A stretch of DNA of 64,000 nucleotides, from contig OX235265.1 of assembly GCA_944472135.2 (NCBI GenBank), forward strand, positions 53,455,112-53,519,111, given 5' to 3'. A program made the position numbers and the translations under genes. Under the pieces are notes generated by a model, which saw only the letters and a program-made list of their open reading frames with translations, did no database searches and was not told the DNA's origin. Source of the DNA: Trichobilharzia regenti. Taxonomy: Eukaryota; Platyhelminthes; Trematoda; Strigeidida; Schistosomatidae. Shown piece after piece: positions 23,803-34,899 of the stretch (positions within the stretch are counted from its first letter, which is position 1; each line of letters starts with the position of its first letter).

Positions 23803-25000
23803 TGGTATGTTCCCTTTACTTCCTTTCTTTTTCTTCGTCTTTTTTCGTTCGCTCTTTTCCTTTTGAGCATTTTGTCGTTCGCCGTGTGTCTGATCCTTAT
23901 TCCCTCAGTCTTCATTAGATTCACCTAATTTTTTCAGTTATAAAAACAATTATTTTAAGTTTGTTTCCATGCTTTTCCTGTTCAGAAATATAATTCGTTT
24001 AAAAAAACTATTTTACAATTATACCTTAATCCTGTGCAATTTCTGTGTTTCTAATTGTCTTGTAATCTATATTCACACCTCCTAACTTTCATTTCAAGCT
24101 CAAATTATTATTTCAAAATTTTCAGTTATAAAACTAGTTATTTTAAGTTTGTTTCCATGCTCCTCCTGATCACACTTGTAATCCGTTTAGAATAACCGTT
24201 TTACAATTATATTCTAATCCTGCGTAATTTTTTTGTTTCTATGCCTCTTGTAATCTATATTCACACCTCCTGACTAACATTTCAAGTTGAAAATTTTGAT
24301 TCCAAATTGTTTCCATGCTCATTTCGTTCACACCTGTAATTCGTTCTATCCCTGCGTTTCTAAGCCTCTTGTAATTCATATCAAGTTGAAAATAATTATC
24401 ACCTTTTATTCGCCTTTAAAATTATTTCTCCAGTTGTCAAATATTAATTTTGCATACGTTGTAACTATTTTCTAGTCCTATGCAATCTTGTCTCTAAGCC
24501 CCTTGTAATTTATATTCGTACCTTCAAACTTTCATATCGAGTTGAAAATTATTATCACCTTCGTTACTATGTTGAATTAAACAAATAATAATTGTATCCA
24601 TGTAAAATAATCGATATAAATGCGATTGTACAGCTTTTGAGAATGAAATTGCCGGAAAGATATGTTTTCTAAACTTAGTATTCTCTTATTTCTAATGTCC
24701 ATATGGGTATTTTACATATATCGCAACTGCATAATTCTGCTTCTAAGCTGCTTGTAATCTCTATTCACACCTCTGAACTTTCATATCAGGTTGAAAATTA
24801 TTGTTACCTTTAATCTTCTTCGTTATTATGTGGAATTAAATACTAATTGTATTTATGTAAACTTATGTATATAAGTGCTGTTGTACTGTTTTTTGAGAAT
24901 GAAGTCGCCGAAAGAAATCTTCTCTGAACTTCTCGTTTTTTTCTCTCCAATGACTTAATGAGTATTTCCCGCGATTTGAAAAAGTTTATTATTTTCATTC
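23803..25000 (+). repeat. PLE-E 3' UTR with degenerate tandem repeats
   Basis: After the PLE-E stop the sequence is very AT-rich and repetitive. A unit containing CTTGTAATCTATATTCACACC and a variant of TTTCATATCAAGTTGAAAAT recurs near 24050, 24245, 24365, 24500 and 24745. The last two units are longest (spacing about 245 bp) and both contain TTTTTGAGAATGAA followed by GCCG(A/G)AAG, at about 24635 and 24890. The second end may be the terminal repeat of the PLE. No gene is present. Confidence 0.6.
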
Positions 25001-25734
25001 TTTTGTATCTATCTAAGTTTCTGACAGTTCATATTTGTTTTCGACGGGATAATGGTACTGACCATTGAGCCATCTACCCCTAGATGACGTAACCGGAAGC
25101 AGTTACTAACTGGAAATTTCTGGAATACATCAGATTACCAACTTTTGTTGTTTTAAGAGGTTTACAATACATACTAGAACCTTTCATTTTCATCACATAA
25201 TTGAATTCAACAAGGAATTAATTGGGAGTTGTGCTTTAGTGCATCAAAATTAATCAATCCTTTCAAAGTCGAAACATTCGGTCTATTTACGATTTTGTAA
25301 AGTTTATATAAATGTCATTTCCCAGCTGTAATCAATCCTATGAAGTTTGTTTGAATATCCGCATGACTGATTTATAATTAGAGCAAACAGTCATTTTCAA
25401 AAAATTCAAGGGCAAGTGTAGTCTGTTCGTCTGTCTGTTTTCGACATAGAACTTTGCATATATGTGCGGAAGTTCAAGTCGCCACACTCCATGTAGCACA
25501 CAAAGCAAGAGAAGAAATGCATAATAGAGACAGTAAACAGAGGTGTGAGACAAAGGAATAGTAGTAACGAAGAACAGAGCGATTTCATTGGAAATCATAA
25601 GTCACAAGGAGTGCATGCATCTGCACCATTGAGAACGATTTTGAGTCATGTCACCAATAGTTTCCAATCATTGGTTTTTGCTGTCCTGAGGACCCCAACC
25701 AGGAAGTCTACTCTTTCCTATGTGGCTTAAACTA
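25001..25734. other. Unassigned DNA
   Basis: No gene is recognised. Overlapping minus-strand frames at 25338-25598 are short and have no known motif. Confidence 0.45.
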
Positions 25735-27655
25735 ACTGTTGTAGATTCCATTGACTGGTGCCATGTTTTGGTTTGACCGCCTCTGGCTCTTCTCCAGCCT
25801 TACCCTATATCAGCTAACATTGCTCGTCGAGGAAGACGATGACTAGGCATACGTAACACATGTCCTAACCATCTCAGTCGATGTGACTTCACAACCTCGT
25901 CGATTGTCGATAGTCGGATGTCACGTCTACGCCAGAGACGGCGTAAACTGCCATATGCGAAACTGGCCCTCTATATCCGTGTTGAGATTTCGTCAGAGAT
26001 CAACTCGTTGGCACTGGCTGATGGTACTTCCCAAATAAGTGAAGCGGCCAACGTGCTCTACCACTTCACTTCCTATTTCTAATCTCGGAGTCAGTGTGGT
26101 CCAGTCCTGTAACATCATCTTGCATTTGGAGGGAGCGAATCGCATGCCAAACATTCGTAGGTTGCACCTCAAGGTGTTTAGAAGACTCTACATTTCGTCA
26201 GCGTCCTCGCATAGTAGGACTATATCGTCTGCATATTCTAAGTCAACGAGATTATTCTCTGGTAGCAAGTCAATCTTTGAGTTGCTGAAGTGAGTTAGGG
26301 TTAAGTCCATTAGTAAATCTATGATGAAATTGAATAGAAGTGGGGATAATGGGCATCCCTGACGGACACCAATAGTCGTCACCACTTCAGATGACAACTC
26401 GTCGTAAGCCCTCACCTGGCTGCATGGGTTCGAGTAGAGTGTCTTGATCAGTGCGATGTACTTTCTCAGAATTCCCTTTACAGCCAAGCATCGCCAGAGT
26501 ACCTCTCGGTCGACAGAATCGAATGCTGTCTTTAGGTCAATAAATATAATGATCGTTGGACGCCGATAAGAATGCCTATGTTCTAGAATCTGTCGGAGGG
26601 TGAAGATATGATCAATACACCCTCTTCCTGGTCTAAAGCCTGCCTGATTCTCTCGTGTTTGTTCCTCCCGAGTACCGTTTAGTCTACGCATGATTATTGA
26701 GCCTAGGACTTTAGATACTATATTAGTCAAGCTAATCTCCCTGTGATTATCACAAGAAGACTTGTCTCCCTTCTTGTATATGGGAATGATCAGTGACTTA
26801 CACCAACCCGATGGGACTTCTTCTGATTCCCAGACGCTGCCTAGTACCTCAGTTAATCCGGACAGTAAGCTGTCTCCACCGTACTTAAATACCTCTGGAG
26901 TCATTCCATCAGGTCCCGCTGCTTTGCCTAGTTTCAGATTGGTGACAGCTTTAGTAACCTCAGTTAGGGATGGACGACCTGTGTCTATATCCCATTCAGG
27001 GAGGTGTTGGATGTTCGGAAGGTTGAGCGTGGCTGTGGGCCAATTAAACTGTTCCTCATAGTGCTCTTTCCAGCGTTCCATTCGTCTATCCTGGGAGCTA
27101 ATTATAGTGCCATTTTTTCCGAAATTGTTTCACTTATAATTTGTCTTCTCCCACCCGTTTCCCTGATGAGTGTAAATAGTTGCCTGGTGTTGCCTATCCT
27201 CAAAGCTTTCTCCATCTCTTTGGCTTTTGTCACCCACCACTGTTCACGGTCATTGCGGAGACTTCTCGTAAGTTTCCTTTTGTGCAGCTTTCGCTCCTCA
27301 TTGAATTCGGAGGTCGCCGGAATAAGTTTTCTAGCATCTATCAGTTCGGATGAGGCGGTGGAGATCCAGTGGCTTTTACTCACCTTTGGGTTTACCTTAT
27401 TTACACGTTTTACAGCTGTATCTGTGGCTGCCTGGATATTCTTCCGAGCTTCTTCAGGGTGAGCACAGCTGTCGAACTCAGATAAGTGTTTAGCTAGTTC
27501 TTCCTCAGTCCAGTCGTAAGCACACACGAGCGCGGACCACTGGGTGATCGGTATCTACACACGTGTTCCAGAAGGAGCGACAATCTCCTACCGACCCACG
27601 CCAACAATAGCTTATTGCTATGTGGTCTATTTGTGTCTAGCGAGAGTAGTCGGTG
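25735..27655 (-). mobile_element. Non-LTR retrotransposon family 2, 5'-truncated
   Basis: Minus strand. The fragment begins in the endonuclease C-terminus (about 27640-27530) with IDHIAISYCWRGSVGDCRSF and TDHPVVRARVCLRL. A linker (27527-27102) follows, then the RT (27081-26188): KLGKAAGPDGMTPEVFKYGG, ENQAGFRPGRGCIDHIFTLR, FIDLKTAFDSVDRE (motif A), IGVRQGCPLSPLLFN (motif B) and VDLEYADDIVLLCEDAD (motif C). The C-terminal segment (26185-25735) contains scattered stops. The RT catalytic residues are intact over a 297-codon frame. The family belongs to the Jockey/RTE-like APE elements of trematodes; I do not assign a name. Confidence 0.85.
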
Positions 27656-27763
27656 GTATGCGAAGCAACATCAATACTGCAGAGAAATAAACCAACAAAT
27701 GGGATAGGCTAGACGTAAGTTCAAGGAGGACAATAATAACGATAATGCAATAGCAATCATATC

Positions 27764-27902
27764 AAGTCACTTGACATGGTTATGAGCAATATTTCGTGCT
27801 GTGTACTGTATATGTAACACTGTGTGATTTATCAGAATACAATCTTTTCCATAATGGAGTTATACTCTACCACAGTACCCAAGTTTTATACTTATATCAG
27901 TA
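27764..27902 (+). mobile_element. PLE-A terminal repeat fragment
   Basis: Group A 3' terminus in + sense, ending CATAATGGAGTTATACTCTA, CCACAGTACCCAAGTTTTAT and ACTTATATCAG. GAGCAATATTTCGTGCT keeps part of stem II, but the GAAACGTC half of the hammerhead is missing. Confidence 0.7.
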
Positions 27903-28789
27903 ATAGCGATGATTTGGTGTAAACATAAAAGTGCTATTACTGAACGACTGTCAGGTGATACAGAATTCAATGAAGTGAAATCAACAGGATCATGTAAATA
28001 TAATATGTTTGAAAAGCATTACGTAAATTTAGGGTAATAGGCATGATATGAAAAGACATGAAGTAGCGAAACATCTGAAATAAATGTATGTCACTGAAAC
28101 AAATAAAGAAAGAAACAAAACCGTATAGGGATTTAAAGCATTGTTGACTGAGGATTTGTTGACTGCTCTTGTACATCTAGTTATATAAGCTGTGCTCAGA
28201 GAGTTTCAACACTGACAGTGAATGTGTACGTGTATAGGGCTAAGTGAAATGGAAGCCAAATGCGTAGAAACGGTGAAGTGTTAGCCCACTTAGTAGATAC
28301 TGAACATTCAATAAAACCAGAACAGGCTTTATTGGTTGTTTACTTTGTTCCCGGTTATCTGCCGAGTGTTTGTCGATGACGTCTGTTTTCAGTAGATAAA
28401 ATGGTGGCGACCGATACCAGAATACCTGGTGTATGTTCTCACTCACTATGCACATTTAAAATGATAATCAAGATTTACTGACTATTACTCCATCTTATAC
28501 TTGTTCCACAATACACTATCTGATACCACTCTAATTCGCCTTAACTGGCTATTGTATGGTAAAACTAGTGGAATTTGTAATTATGGAACCTCAAGAAGAA
28601 TTTACTGAAAACAAGTGTTTGCTGTAAATATTGTTGTTATGGTATTTATCACTAAAAGTTTTTCTCAAGTTTACGTACACAGAATTAGAAAGGACGAAAT
28701 AAAGCAGTCAGAAGTTATGGAATAATAAAGTGAGTATTTTTATGTTTCAGGCCATGAGTCACACTTTTGTATGAGGGTTTATGATACTA
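27903..28789. other. Mostly unassigned; short PLE-like remnant at 28270-28380
   Basis: The + strand at about 28275-28350 reads VLAHLVDTEHSIKPEQALLV, resembling LAHLVDSEHKVDVNTAFKII of PLE-E, but it decays at once. The rest shows no gene or repeat. Confidence 0.35.
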
Positions 28790-28880
28790 CCCAGTTACCC
28801 AGGTTTGATTAGGTTCAGCAGGAGTTGAATGCCTGACCTACCGGTTACAAGTTGAGACCTTAAGTCAATGAGCCACATCT
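28790..28880 (-). repeat. tRNA-like repeat 2 remnant
   Basis: CCTACCGGTTACAAGTTGAGACC followed by CAATGAGCCACATC resembles the tRNA-like part of repeat 2 at 29205 and 50770 (CTTCCGGTTACAAG). It is strongly decayed. Confidence 0.35.
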
Positions 28881-29189
28881 TCACTGAGTTATGTAAAACA
28901 TATAGAGACTATGGGGTTGAGAAAATGAACAATAAATATTCATCTATCGAAAGCGCAAATTAGTAATGATGACTATGGCAAAGAAATAGGTGTAACATCC
29001 ATTTTCTGGATTACTAATTTCTCAATTATAGTCAGACGTATGCAAAGAGTGATTTTTAAGTGTAAATTAAGCGTTTCAGACAGTGTACTGGATAGTGGAA
29101 GTTACCGAAATATTGAATTATGTTATAAAATAAACATCCCATGAAAGTTGGTTGGACAGTTTAATACCGAAAAAGAGATTGAAAGTAGC

Positions 29190-29335
29190 ATTAAAAGGAT
29201 GTAGGCACCGCCAAGGTTTGAACCTAGGACCTTCCGGTTACAAGATGAACTCAAAGACCATTAAGCCACGGCGACCAAATCTAATGACCCATGAATTCCA
29301 ACTTCTGCAATTCACGATACAGCACGACCACTAGC
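29190..29335 (-). repeat. tRNA-derived SINE-like repeat 2, partial
   Basis: Read on the minus strand there is an A-box-like GTGGCTTAATGGTC and a B-box-like AGGTTCAAACC. The body (CTTCCGGTTACAAG, then CCATGAATTCCAACTTCT and ACGATACAGCACGACC) matches 50780-50890. The copy is truncated at both ends. Confidence 0.6.
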
Positions 29336-29648
29336 CAAGGTCATCAACGAGTATCAATCCTCATGAAGAAATCCTATAACCAATCAAATTAAATCCTTGC
29401 TAGCAACACTTGGATTGTTTATTTTAGTCAATGCACAAGTGGAGTTTGATTAGTCTAATGGATTTAGGTGATAAGAAGAGGAATACAATGAATATGTTGT
29501 CATCAGGTTGCATGTAGATACACAGAACAATATGGAATTATGTAATGGTTTTCAAGAAATAGAAGAGTTACAAAAAATTAGAAAAACAAACAAACAAGAA
29601 TCAAGTCGGTAGAAATCAACGAGTTTGTTACCATGACAGTAGAAGTGG
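29336..29648. other. Unassigned AT-rich DNA
   Basis: No gene or repeat is recognised. Confidence 0.45.
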
Positions 29649-29649
29649 T

Positions 29650-29955
29650 TAAATAGTTTTCTTCTGTATACATACCTCTGTTTTCTCTATATGAATGGCT
29701 AAAGCTTCAGCAATGCAAAGGAGTCGAAAGCGTATTGCCTTCAGCAGATTGTTCTTCACTTTGAAGATTACTTTGAAGAAAGCGTTTGTTGAGATGGAAC
29801 GACCAATATCGACTAGGTGTTTGATTATCCCACTCCTTATAGAGACACTACCTTTCTGCAGACATGCAGCATAGTTTTCCTGAACCGTTTTAGACGGGAT
29901 ATGCACGGAACGAGCAATACACCTGGCTCCACAAGAACTGATATATGCACACAGA
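29650..29955 (-). pseudogene. PLE-E GIY-YIG C-terminal fragment
   Basis: The minus frame gives SCGARCIARSVHIPSKTVQE, then SIRSGIIKHLVDIGRSISTN, AFFKVIFKVKNNLLKAIRFR and CIAEALAIHIEKTEVCIQKK. It aligns with the endonuclease tail at 22600-23790. The catalytic GIY and YIG residues are degraded. It is only the last ~100 codons, so both ends are truncated. Confidence 0.75.
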
Positions 29956-31322
29956 AATGGTCAGATATGGGATCTTGTCACTAAGGCTTTATTAATTCCG
30001 CTTAGTGAGAAAAATTATTTCCCGTGGATAAATTTGTTTTTGGCGAAATCATGCTTTTAGAAGGTAAGCATTGTTTACATTTAATGAGAATATAGTTTAC
30101 ATAGATAAAGTTCTTTTACATTAAACCCAATTAAGCTGTCTGGGAATGAAAATTAAGTAAGGCACGTTAAATTATGTAATACTGTGAATAAGCGAATATG
30201 CCATAACAGCTGAGTTTAATAGCAAAAATGAAGAATATTCATCACACTGAATCCCGTGCAGTATTTTTATTTTTTGTATTGCTGGTTAAATAATGAACAC
30301 TGTTTTGAGGAACAAACCACCACTTCCATGTGCATGAACTATTTTACCTGGTGTTATGAAACTGAGTAAACTGGACTCACTAAGAAACATATAGTGGGAT
30401 GTGGACAAGAATAACATCCAATGTGACTTGGTTAGTGTGAGTGCAAATATATCAACGGTCTAGTTTCAAATCATCTAATGAAAAAGTCGACATAAAATTA
30501 AGGAAGATTCATTTATTGTAGTCTATGAAATATAAGAAAATATTCCTCAAGTTTTCGAAGAGCGTTTCATTGCATTGCTGACGATTAAACTATTCAGCAG
30601 TGAAGTCCGAGATTTTCTAATATAAAGCAATTTTTCCATTCCCTCTTCGTTTGATTTGTGGTAGATACAACTAAATGAAATTATTACCATTTAGTCAACA
30701 TTTCACCCCATCTCTCACCGGGTGACATTCGCCTAGACAAGTGCTCTTCATTTTTCATTTCGAATTCGCAATTATTTCGATTGTCCACATATTCAAATGT
30801 TTATTCTCATTTAACTTGAGTGAATGCAATTTATACGGATTTTTCCTACGGAAAATCATTTCGACATTAAATGTCAGTAAATGGTGTGCGATTTTAAGAT
30901 AACTCAGAGAAATTAAAACTAACAGCAATCTACTATTCTTAAGATACGTTCACTGAATAAAATGAATTTTTCGCCTAAATCCTACAGATCACAATGCGCT
31001 TACGAACACTTGTGTTCCTTCTGAACTTAGAATTCATAATTCCTATGTTAAACATATTTATATTGTACGTTTACAATTAACCGGATTCATGTACACTAAT
31101 CAGTCTACGAATTAAAATTATTTAGTACGTTTGTTTGAGTGGATTAAACGTGATTTATTAAGTTAGAAAAGTTTAATACTTAGGCAGAAGTGCTTTTGGA
31201 ACGATGGTTACAACGCGCATATTAGGTTTACTTTCCCTTTGATAGTTTCATTTAGTACACTTCACAGCGTGTTATTGCAAAAGACAATGTTTAAGGTTGC
31301 GAACCATACTTTTGCACAAAAA

Positions 31323-31323
<1 letters not shown>
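29956..31323. other. Unassigned AT-rich DNA upstream of the Cys-cluster gene
   Basis: No gene is recognised. Near 30000-30120 there is weak similarity to the inverted PLE-A terminus (GTGGATAAATTTGTTTTTGGCG), too decayed to call. Confidence 0.4.

Positions 31324-31369
<46 letters not shown>
31324..31369. repeat. (TA)n microsatellite
   Basis: About 23 TA units in a row, ending 27 bp before the ATG of the Cys-cluster exon. A shorter TA tract lies at 31945-31965. Confidence 0.95.
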
Positions 31370-31396
31370 TGTCTACAAGATTTCACGAAGGAAGAT

Positions 31397-31544
31397 ATGC
31401 CTCAGTGCATTATTGTACAACAACAGCCGCGATATCCTGGCTGGAATCATCCACCTACCAGTCGTAGTGGATCACCCTATTATGGTAGAGGACCATCATC
31501 ATCTCCACATCGTACCTGCCCATGTTGCTGTTGTTGTACTTGGG
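31397..31544 (+). CDS. Cys-cluster small protein, exon 1
   Basis: The ATG at 31397 opens 49 codons plus one base, followed by a consensus donor GTTAGT at 31545. The peptide starts MPQCIIVQQQPRYPGW, continues Pro/Gly/Ser/Tyr-rich (SGSPYYGRGPSSSP) and ends in a dense cysteine run, CPCCCCCTW. Joined to 32113-32168 it gives a 67-residue protein. There is no signal peptide. A cysteine run like this is often palmitoylated or metal-binding, which is inference. The II-V-QQQP start recalls the N-terminus of PLAC8-type proteins, and a PLAC8 gene begins about 1 kb downstream on the same strand. I do not recognise the family. Codon use and both splice sites favour a real gene. Confidence 0.6.
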
Positions 31545-32112
31545 GTTAGTTCTCTTCACTTATTATCGATCCTGAAATTTTCACCAATTTGTACATAGGA
31601 AACAATGTTCATAGTGCCATTATTTACAAATAATTTAACTTTAATTATCCCAATAGTAACCTACTGAAGTCTGTGTATGGCAGCTGATGTAACTGTTTCA
31701 TGTATAAATGACTTAAATGAGGTATACAAGAGCAAACTTTAATAAACGAGTGTATATTATCTGAAGTATGTACGAATGGAACTTTCACTAATCTTTTCCA
31801 TCAGTTTAAAGAAAGTATCAGGTTAAACAATTTAAGTTACATCATCGGTGTCGGCCATGTACGTCTTCTAAGTCAGGTATTCGAATAAAGTGGGTAGCCC
31901 ATTGTCAGCAAGATCAAAGTAAACTAGACAGCTCAGCATGCCGAATATATATATATATATATATAGGTTATAGACCTTCGTTAAATTCAAAGGTGAACAG
32001 TAGAAAAAAAATTCTAAACCAAGATAATGGCTTAAGTCTGCTGCAATTCATTTGAAAATAGCCATTATGCAACTCTAATGTTATGTATTTAATTTATATT
32101 TCATGTTTGCAG

Positions 32113-32168
32113 TGATAAGAAGACCATATATGCGACGGGAAGGAAGATGCATATGTAAATACTGGTGA
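32113..32168 (+). CDS. Cys-cluster small protein, exon 2
   Basis: The acceptor TTTGCAG ends at 32112. The one base carried over from exon 1 plus TG makes a Val codon, and the frame continues IRRPYMRREGRCICKYW to a TGA at 32166-32168. The tail is basic with two more cysteines. The phase fits exon 1 exactly, across a 568-bp intron. Confidence 0.58.
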
Positions 32169-32250
32169 AGAAAGTGCTTTAGTGTGATTGTTAAAGATCG
32201 AAATCACTGTATTTTAATGTTGATTCCTCTTGGAGTTAATGCTCTATGAA

Positions 32251-32256
32251 ATAAAC
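32251..32256 (+). promoter_or_regulatory. Possible poly(A) signal
   Basis: AATAAA lies 83 bp after the stop of the Cys-cluster protein, a plausible distance for 3' end formation. Confidence 0.45.
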
Positions 32257-32530
32257 CTATAACCTTACCGGAATTTTCTGAATACCCCCATATTACAGAA
32301 TGGATATCGAAGAAAATACTAGTAAAGGTGATCAATCAACTAAGAACGTGTATAGTTTTATAGAAATGGTTTATCGTGTTCCCATTTATGACTGATCACT
32401 GATATTTTTCTTTCAAACTTGTAAATTGCGAGAATCTGTTCAGTGGATTGGAAAATAGTAGTTATTCTGTTAGGTGCATCGCATGTAAATTATATGTGGT
32501 GATTTTCAGGTATGCTGTTCACTATCGTTT

Positions 32531-32726
32531 ATGTCGAATTCAATATGGAAAATTGAATGGTGGTAATAATATGGTTACTTAGTCAACTGTATAAAATGAA
32601 TATTGAATTAAACTACTAATTTATGTTTTAAGAAGTAAAAGTATTGAATTTTGTCATTCCTTATCCCTTCTACTCTCAACAAAGTCACTCGAAGTTCTTC
32701 TCTGAGCCATAAGAATATTTCTGATG
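32531..32726 (+). repeat. 196-bp direct repeat, copy 1
   Basis: Nearly identical to 34589-34784 (only a few differences, mostly in the last 25 bp), about 2.06 kb apart and in the same orientation. The pair brackets exon 1 of the PLAC8 gene. It is AT-rich, with no frame or known element. Confidence 0.9.
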
Positions 32727-33217
32727 AAGCGAAACTGACTGTGGCTTACACATTAGATTTAAAATAAAATGAATACTTAAAATAAAATAAGAAATGAACT
32801 CGTTGTGTATTGAACTGCTTTCTGTTACTGGTCTGACATTTAGTAAACAGTTAAAACCCACATTTATGCTTGAATTATTGTACTCCGTACGTAGATGCGT
32901 AAATAAGCTGTCTAACCATTTCATACAGACAGATGTTAACAATACTAAGTAATTAATCTGACAGCAAACGTTGCCCGCATTTAATAGGTGTATTATTAGA
33001 ATTTCTATTCTCTGAGTAACAATCCTTTTTCTATGAATAACTAGGTTTCTGTTTCTTTCAGTATGTACCAATAAAACAGTTGTATCTGACACTTACACAA
33101 TATCTTTAATGAAATCATAAAGTCATTAAATTAGTGACACCAGTAGAAGCTAAATTTCAAAATACCACCTATTATCTTTTTTATGACGGCTTACGTAACT
33201 ACTCCAATAAATAGTCA

Positions 33218-33356
33218 ATGAAGCTTCAAAATCAAGTTGGAGTCGTTCTCGACCAACCAGGAAAATCTGACCAGACTTTAGATCTTACACTAGTGCCACC
33301 GCCCTATCGTCAATGGACTAGTGGAATTTGTTACTGTTGTCAAAACAGAGACTGGG
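33218..33356 (+). CDS. PLAC8-domain protein, exon 1 of 3
   Basis: Spliced, this gene gives 141 residues. Exon 1 codes residues 1-46 from ATG 33218 and ends VPPPYRQWTSGICYCCQNRDW, followed by a donor GTAAGT at 33357. Family knowledge: PLAC8 (cornifelin-like) proteins are short cysteine-rich proteins with a Trp-x-x-Gly-Leu/Ile-Cys start, a C-x4-C-x2-C cluster, a conserved Arg-x-x-Tyr-Gly-Ile, and a second C-x2-C-x2-C-Gln cluster. All four are present (W33, C48/C53/C56, R87-Y90-G91-I92, C106/C109/C112-Q113). PLAC8 proteins act at membranes in growth, ion or metal homeostasis; the role here is unknown. The reading phase (one base carried) joins exactly to exon 2. Introns are 11.6 and 9.2 kb, filled with retroelements. 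Confidence 0.82.
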
Positions 33357-33589
33357 GTAAGTCTGACTTTGAATTTACTCATCACAGCGACATTTTCATC
33401 AATTTATAAGTAATTAACGATACTGTCACATAGCTTTGAAAAGAGTAACACTTTTTGGTAAAATATAGCTGTGTCTCATTCCCTGGGCATTCGTTCCCTT
33501 TTTATACAGTGTCAATAGCATTCATTTCAGAATACTGCTGACGGAAGTGTTAGCATCATGACTAAACTAACCAGCTTCAAAAAATCTAA

Positions 33590-33591
<2 letters not shown>

Positions 33592-33622
<31 letters not shown>
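33592..33622. repeat. (TA)n microsatellite
   Basis: A TA tract directly before the inverted-repeat SINE-like element at 33638. Confidence 0.95.
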
Positions 33623-33629
<7 letters not shown>

Positions 33630-33637
33630 CTTTACAT

Positions 33638-33969
33638 AGTTGGAGGCGATCGGCTGGAAGCCCTGGACCTAGGTTTCGTGCTAGTTAGCACTCGTCAGCA
33701 AGGCTTTTCTGCAACCTTGAAGGAACTCATGTCCCTTCCGAGATTCGAACCCGCGTCACCGAATGCTGTAGTCAGAGATGTTACCACTGAGTTATTCGGG
33801 CTCGCGATTGACCTCATGTAAGACTGTAGTAAGTATTTTGGTTGGACACTAGTAACTAGTGTGACGTGTCTAGTCATGAGTTCCTTCAAAGTTGCAGATG
33901 CGCCTTACTGACGAATGCCAAATAGCACAAAACCTAGGTCCAAGGCTTCCAGCCGATCGCCTCTAACTA
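33638..33969 (-). repeat. tRNA-like repeat 3 flanked by inverted arms
   Basis: The core (about 33735-33815, minus strand) is tRNA-like: an A-box-like TAACTCAGTGGTAACATC and a B-box-like GCGGGTTCGAATCTCGG. It is bracketed by inverted arms of about 65 bp: TAGTTGGAGGCGATCGGCTG from 33638 and its near-complement ending at 33969. CCTGGACCTAGGTTT and CACTCGTCAGCAAGGC are shared by both arms. I do not recognise the family. The tRNA-like part would allow polymerase III transcription. Confidence 0.65.
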
Positions 33970-34588
33970 TCTAATATCATCAAACCAATGTGCATTATGA
34001 TGGCGAGCTACCTAGAATGGTGGCCACATTGCAAATCGGACTGATAGAATTCAGTCTACACCAAAGAAAGGACTAGACGCGTCGCACTAATTACTAGTGT
34101 CCAATCAAAATATGTACTTTAAAATGTTGAAAATCATTTTTATTCTTTTCTTAGACTTTTCTTAGATTCAGTATGTTATCATTTTCATCATCTTCAAAGG
34201 GTATTGTATTAATTCATGTATCTGATAGATATGTATTTAAACACTTGCGATAAAAACGTGATTCTGTTTTCCACGACAAACTTGGTTGTTGCAAGTTTAC
34301 TCAAAGTTGTTTGTCTCTGAAGTCAAAGGTTAAGTCAGTCTTTCGCACAAAATCTCTCGATTACGCGTGATGCTATCATGCTGGTCGATAATTAGCTTGA
34401 CAGACTAGAGGTATTGAGTAAACTCTAGTGAGGAGCCTATTTTCTATAGGCTGATATCATAGTAGTCACAAACATATAATATGGTTCTGCGCGTCTCTCT
34501 TCAAATTTATCCACAGGTTTAAATGACGCTTTAGAAGAATATACTTATTTATTATCTTTTCAAGAGGACCTGTTTGTTAAACGTAAAT

Positions 34589-34784
34589 ATGTCGAATTCA
34601 ATATGAAAAATTGAATGGTGGTAATAATATGGTTACTTAGTCAACTGTATAAAATGAATATTGAATTAAACTACTAATTTATGTTTTAAGAAGTAAAAGT
34701 ATTGAATTTTGTCATTCCTTATCCCTTCTACTCTCAACAAAGTCACTCGAAGTTCTTCTCTGAATCATAAGATTATTTCTGATG
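34589..34784 (+). repeat. 196-bp direct repeat, copy 2
   Basis: Second copy of 32531-32726, inside intron 1 of the PLAC8 gene. Flanking sequence on both sides is unrelated between the copies. Confidence 0.9.
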
Positions 34785-34899
34785 GAGTTTGTTTTTAAAT
34801 ACAAGAAATAAAAGTTAGAGAATTCCAACTACAAGCATTTTAGTTAACGAGTGAATACCTGCGAAATTCATTTTATTGTTGTTATTGGATTATAAGCTT

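Noticed and set aside
30690..30740. Hammerhead-like hairpin on the minus strand (TGTCACCC … GGGGTGAAATG)
   Set aside because: The stem and GAAA resemble PLE-D, but the upstream core (CTAGGCGAATG) does not match CUGANGA and no PLE coding sequence adjoins it.
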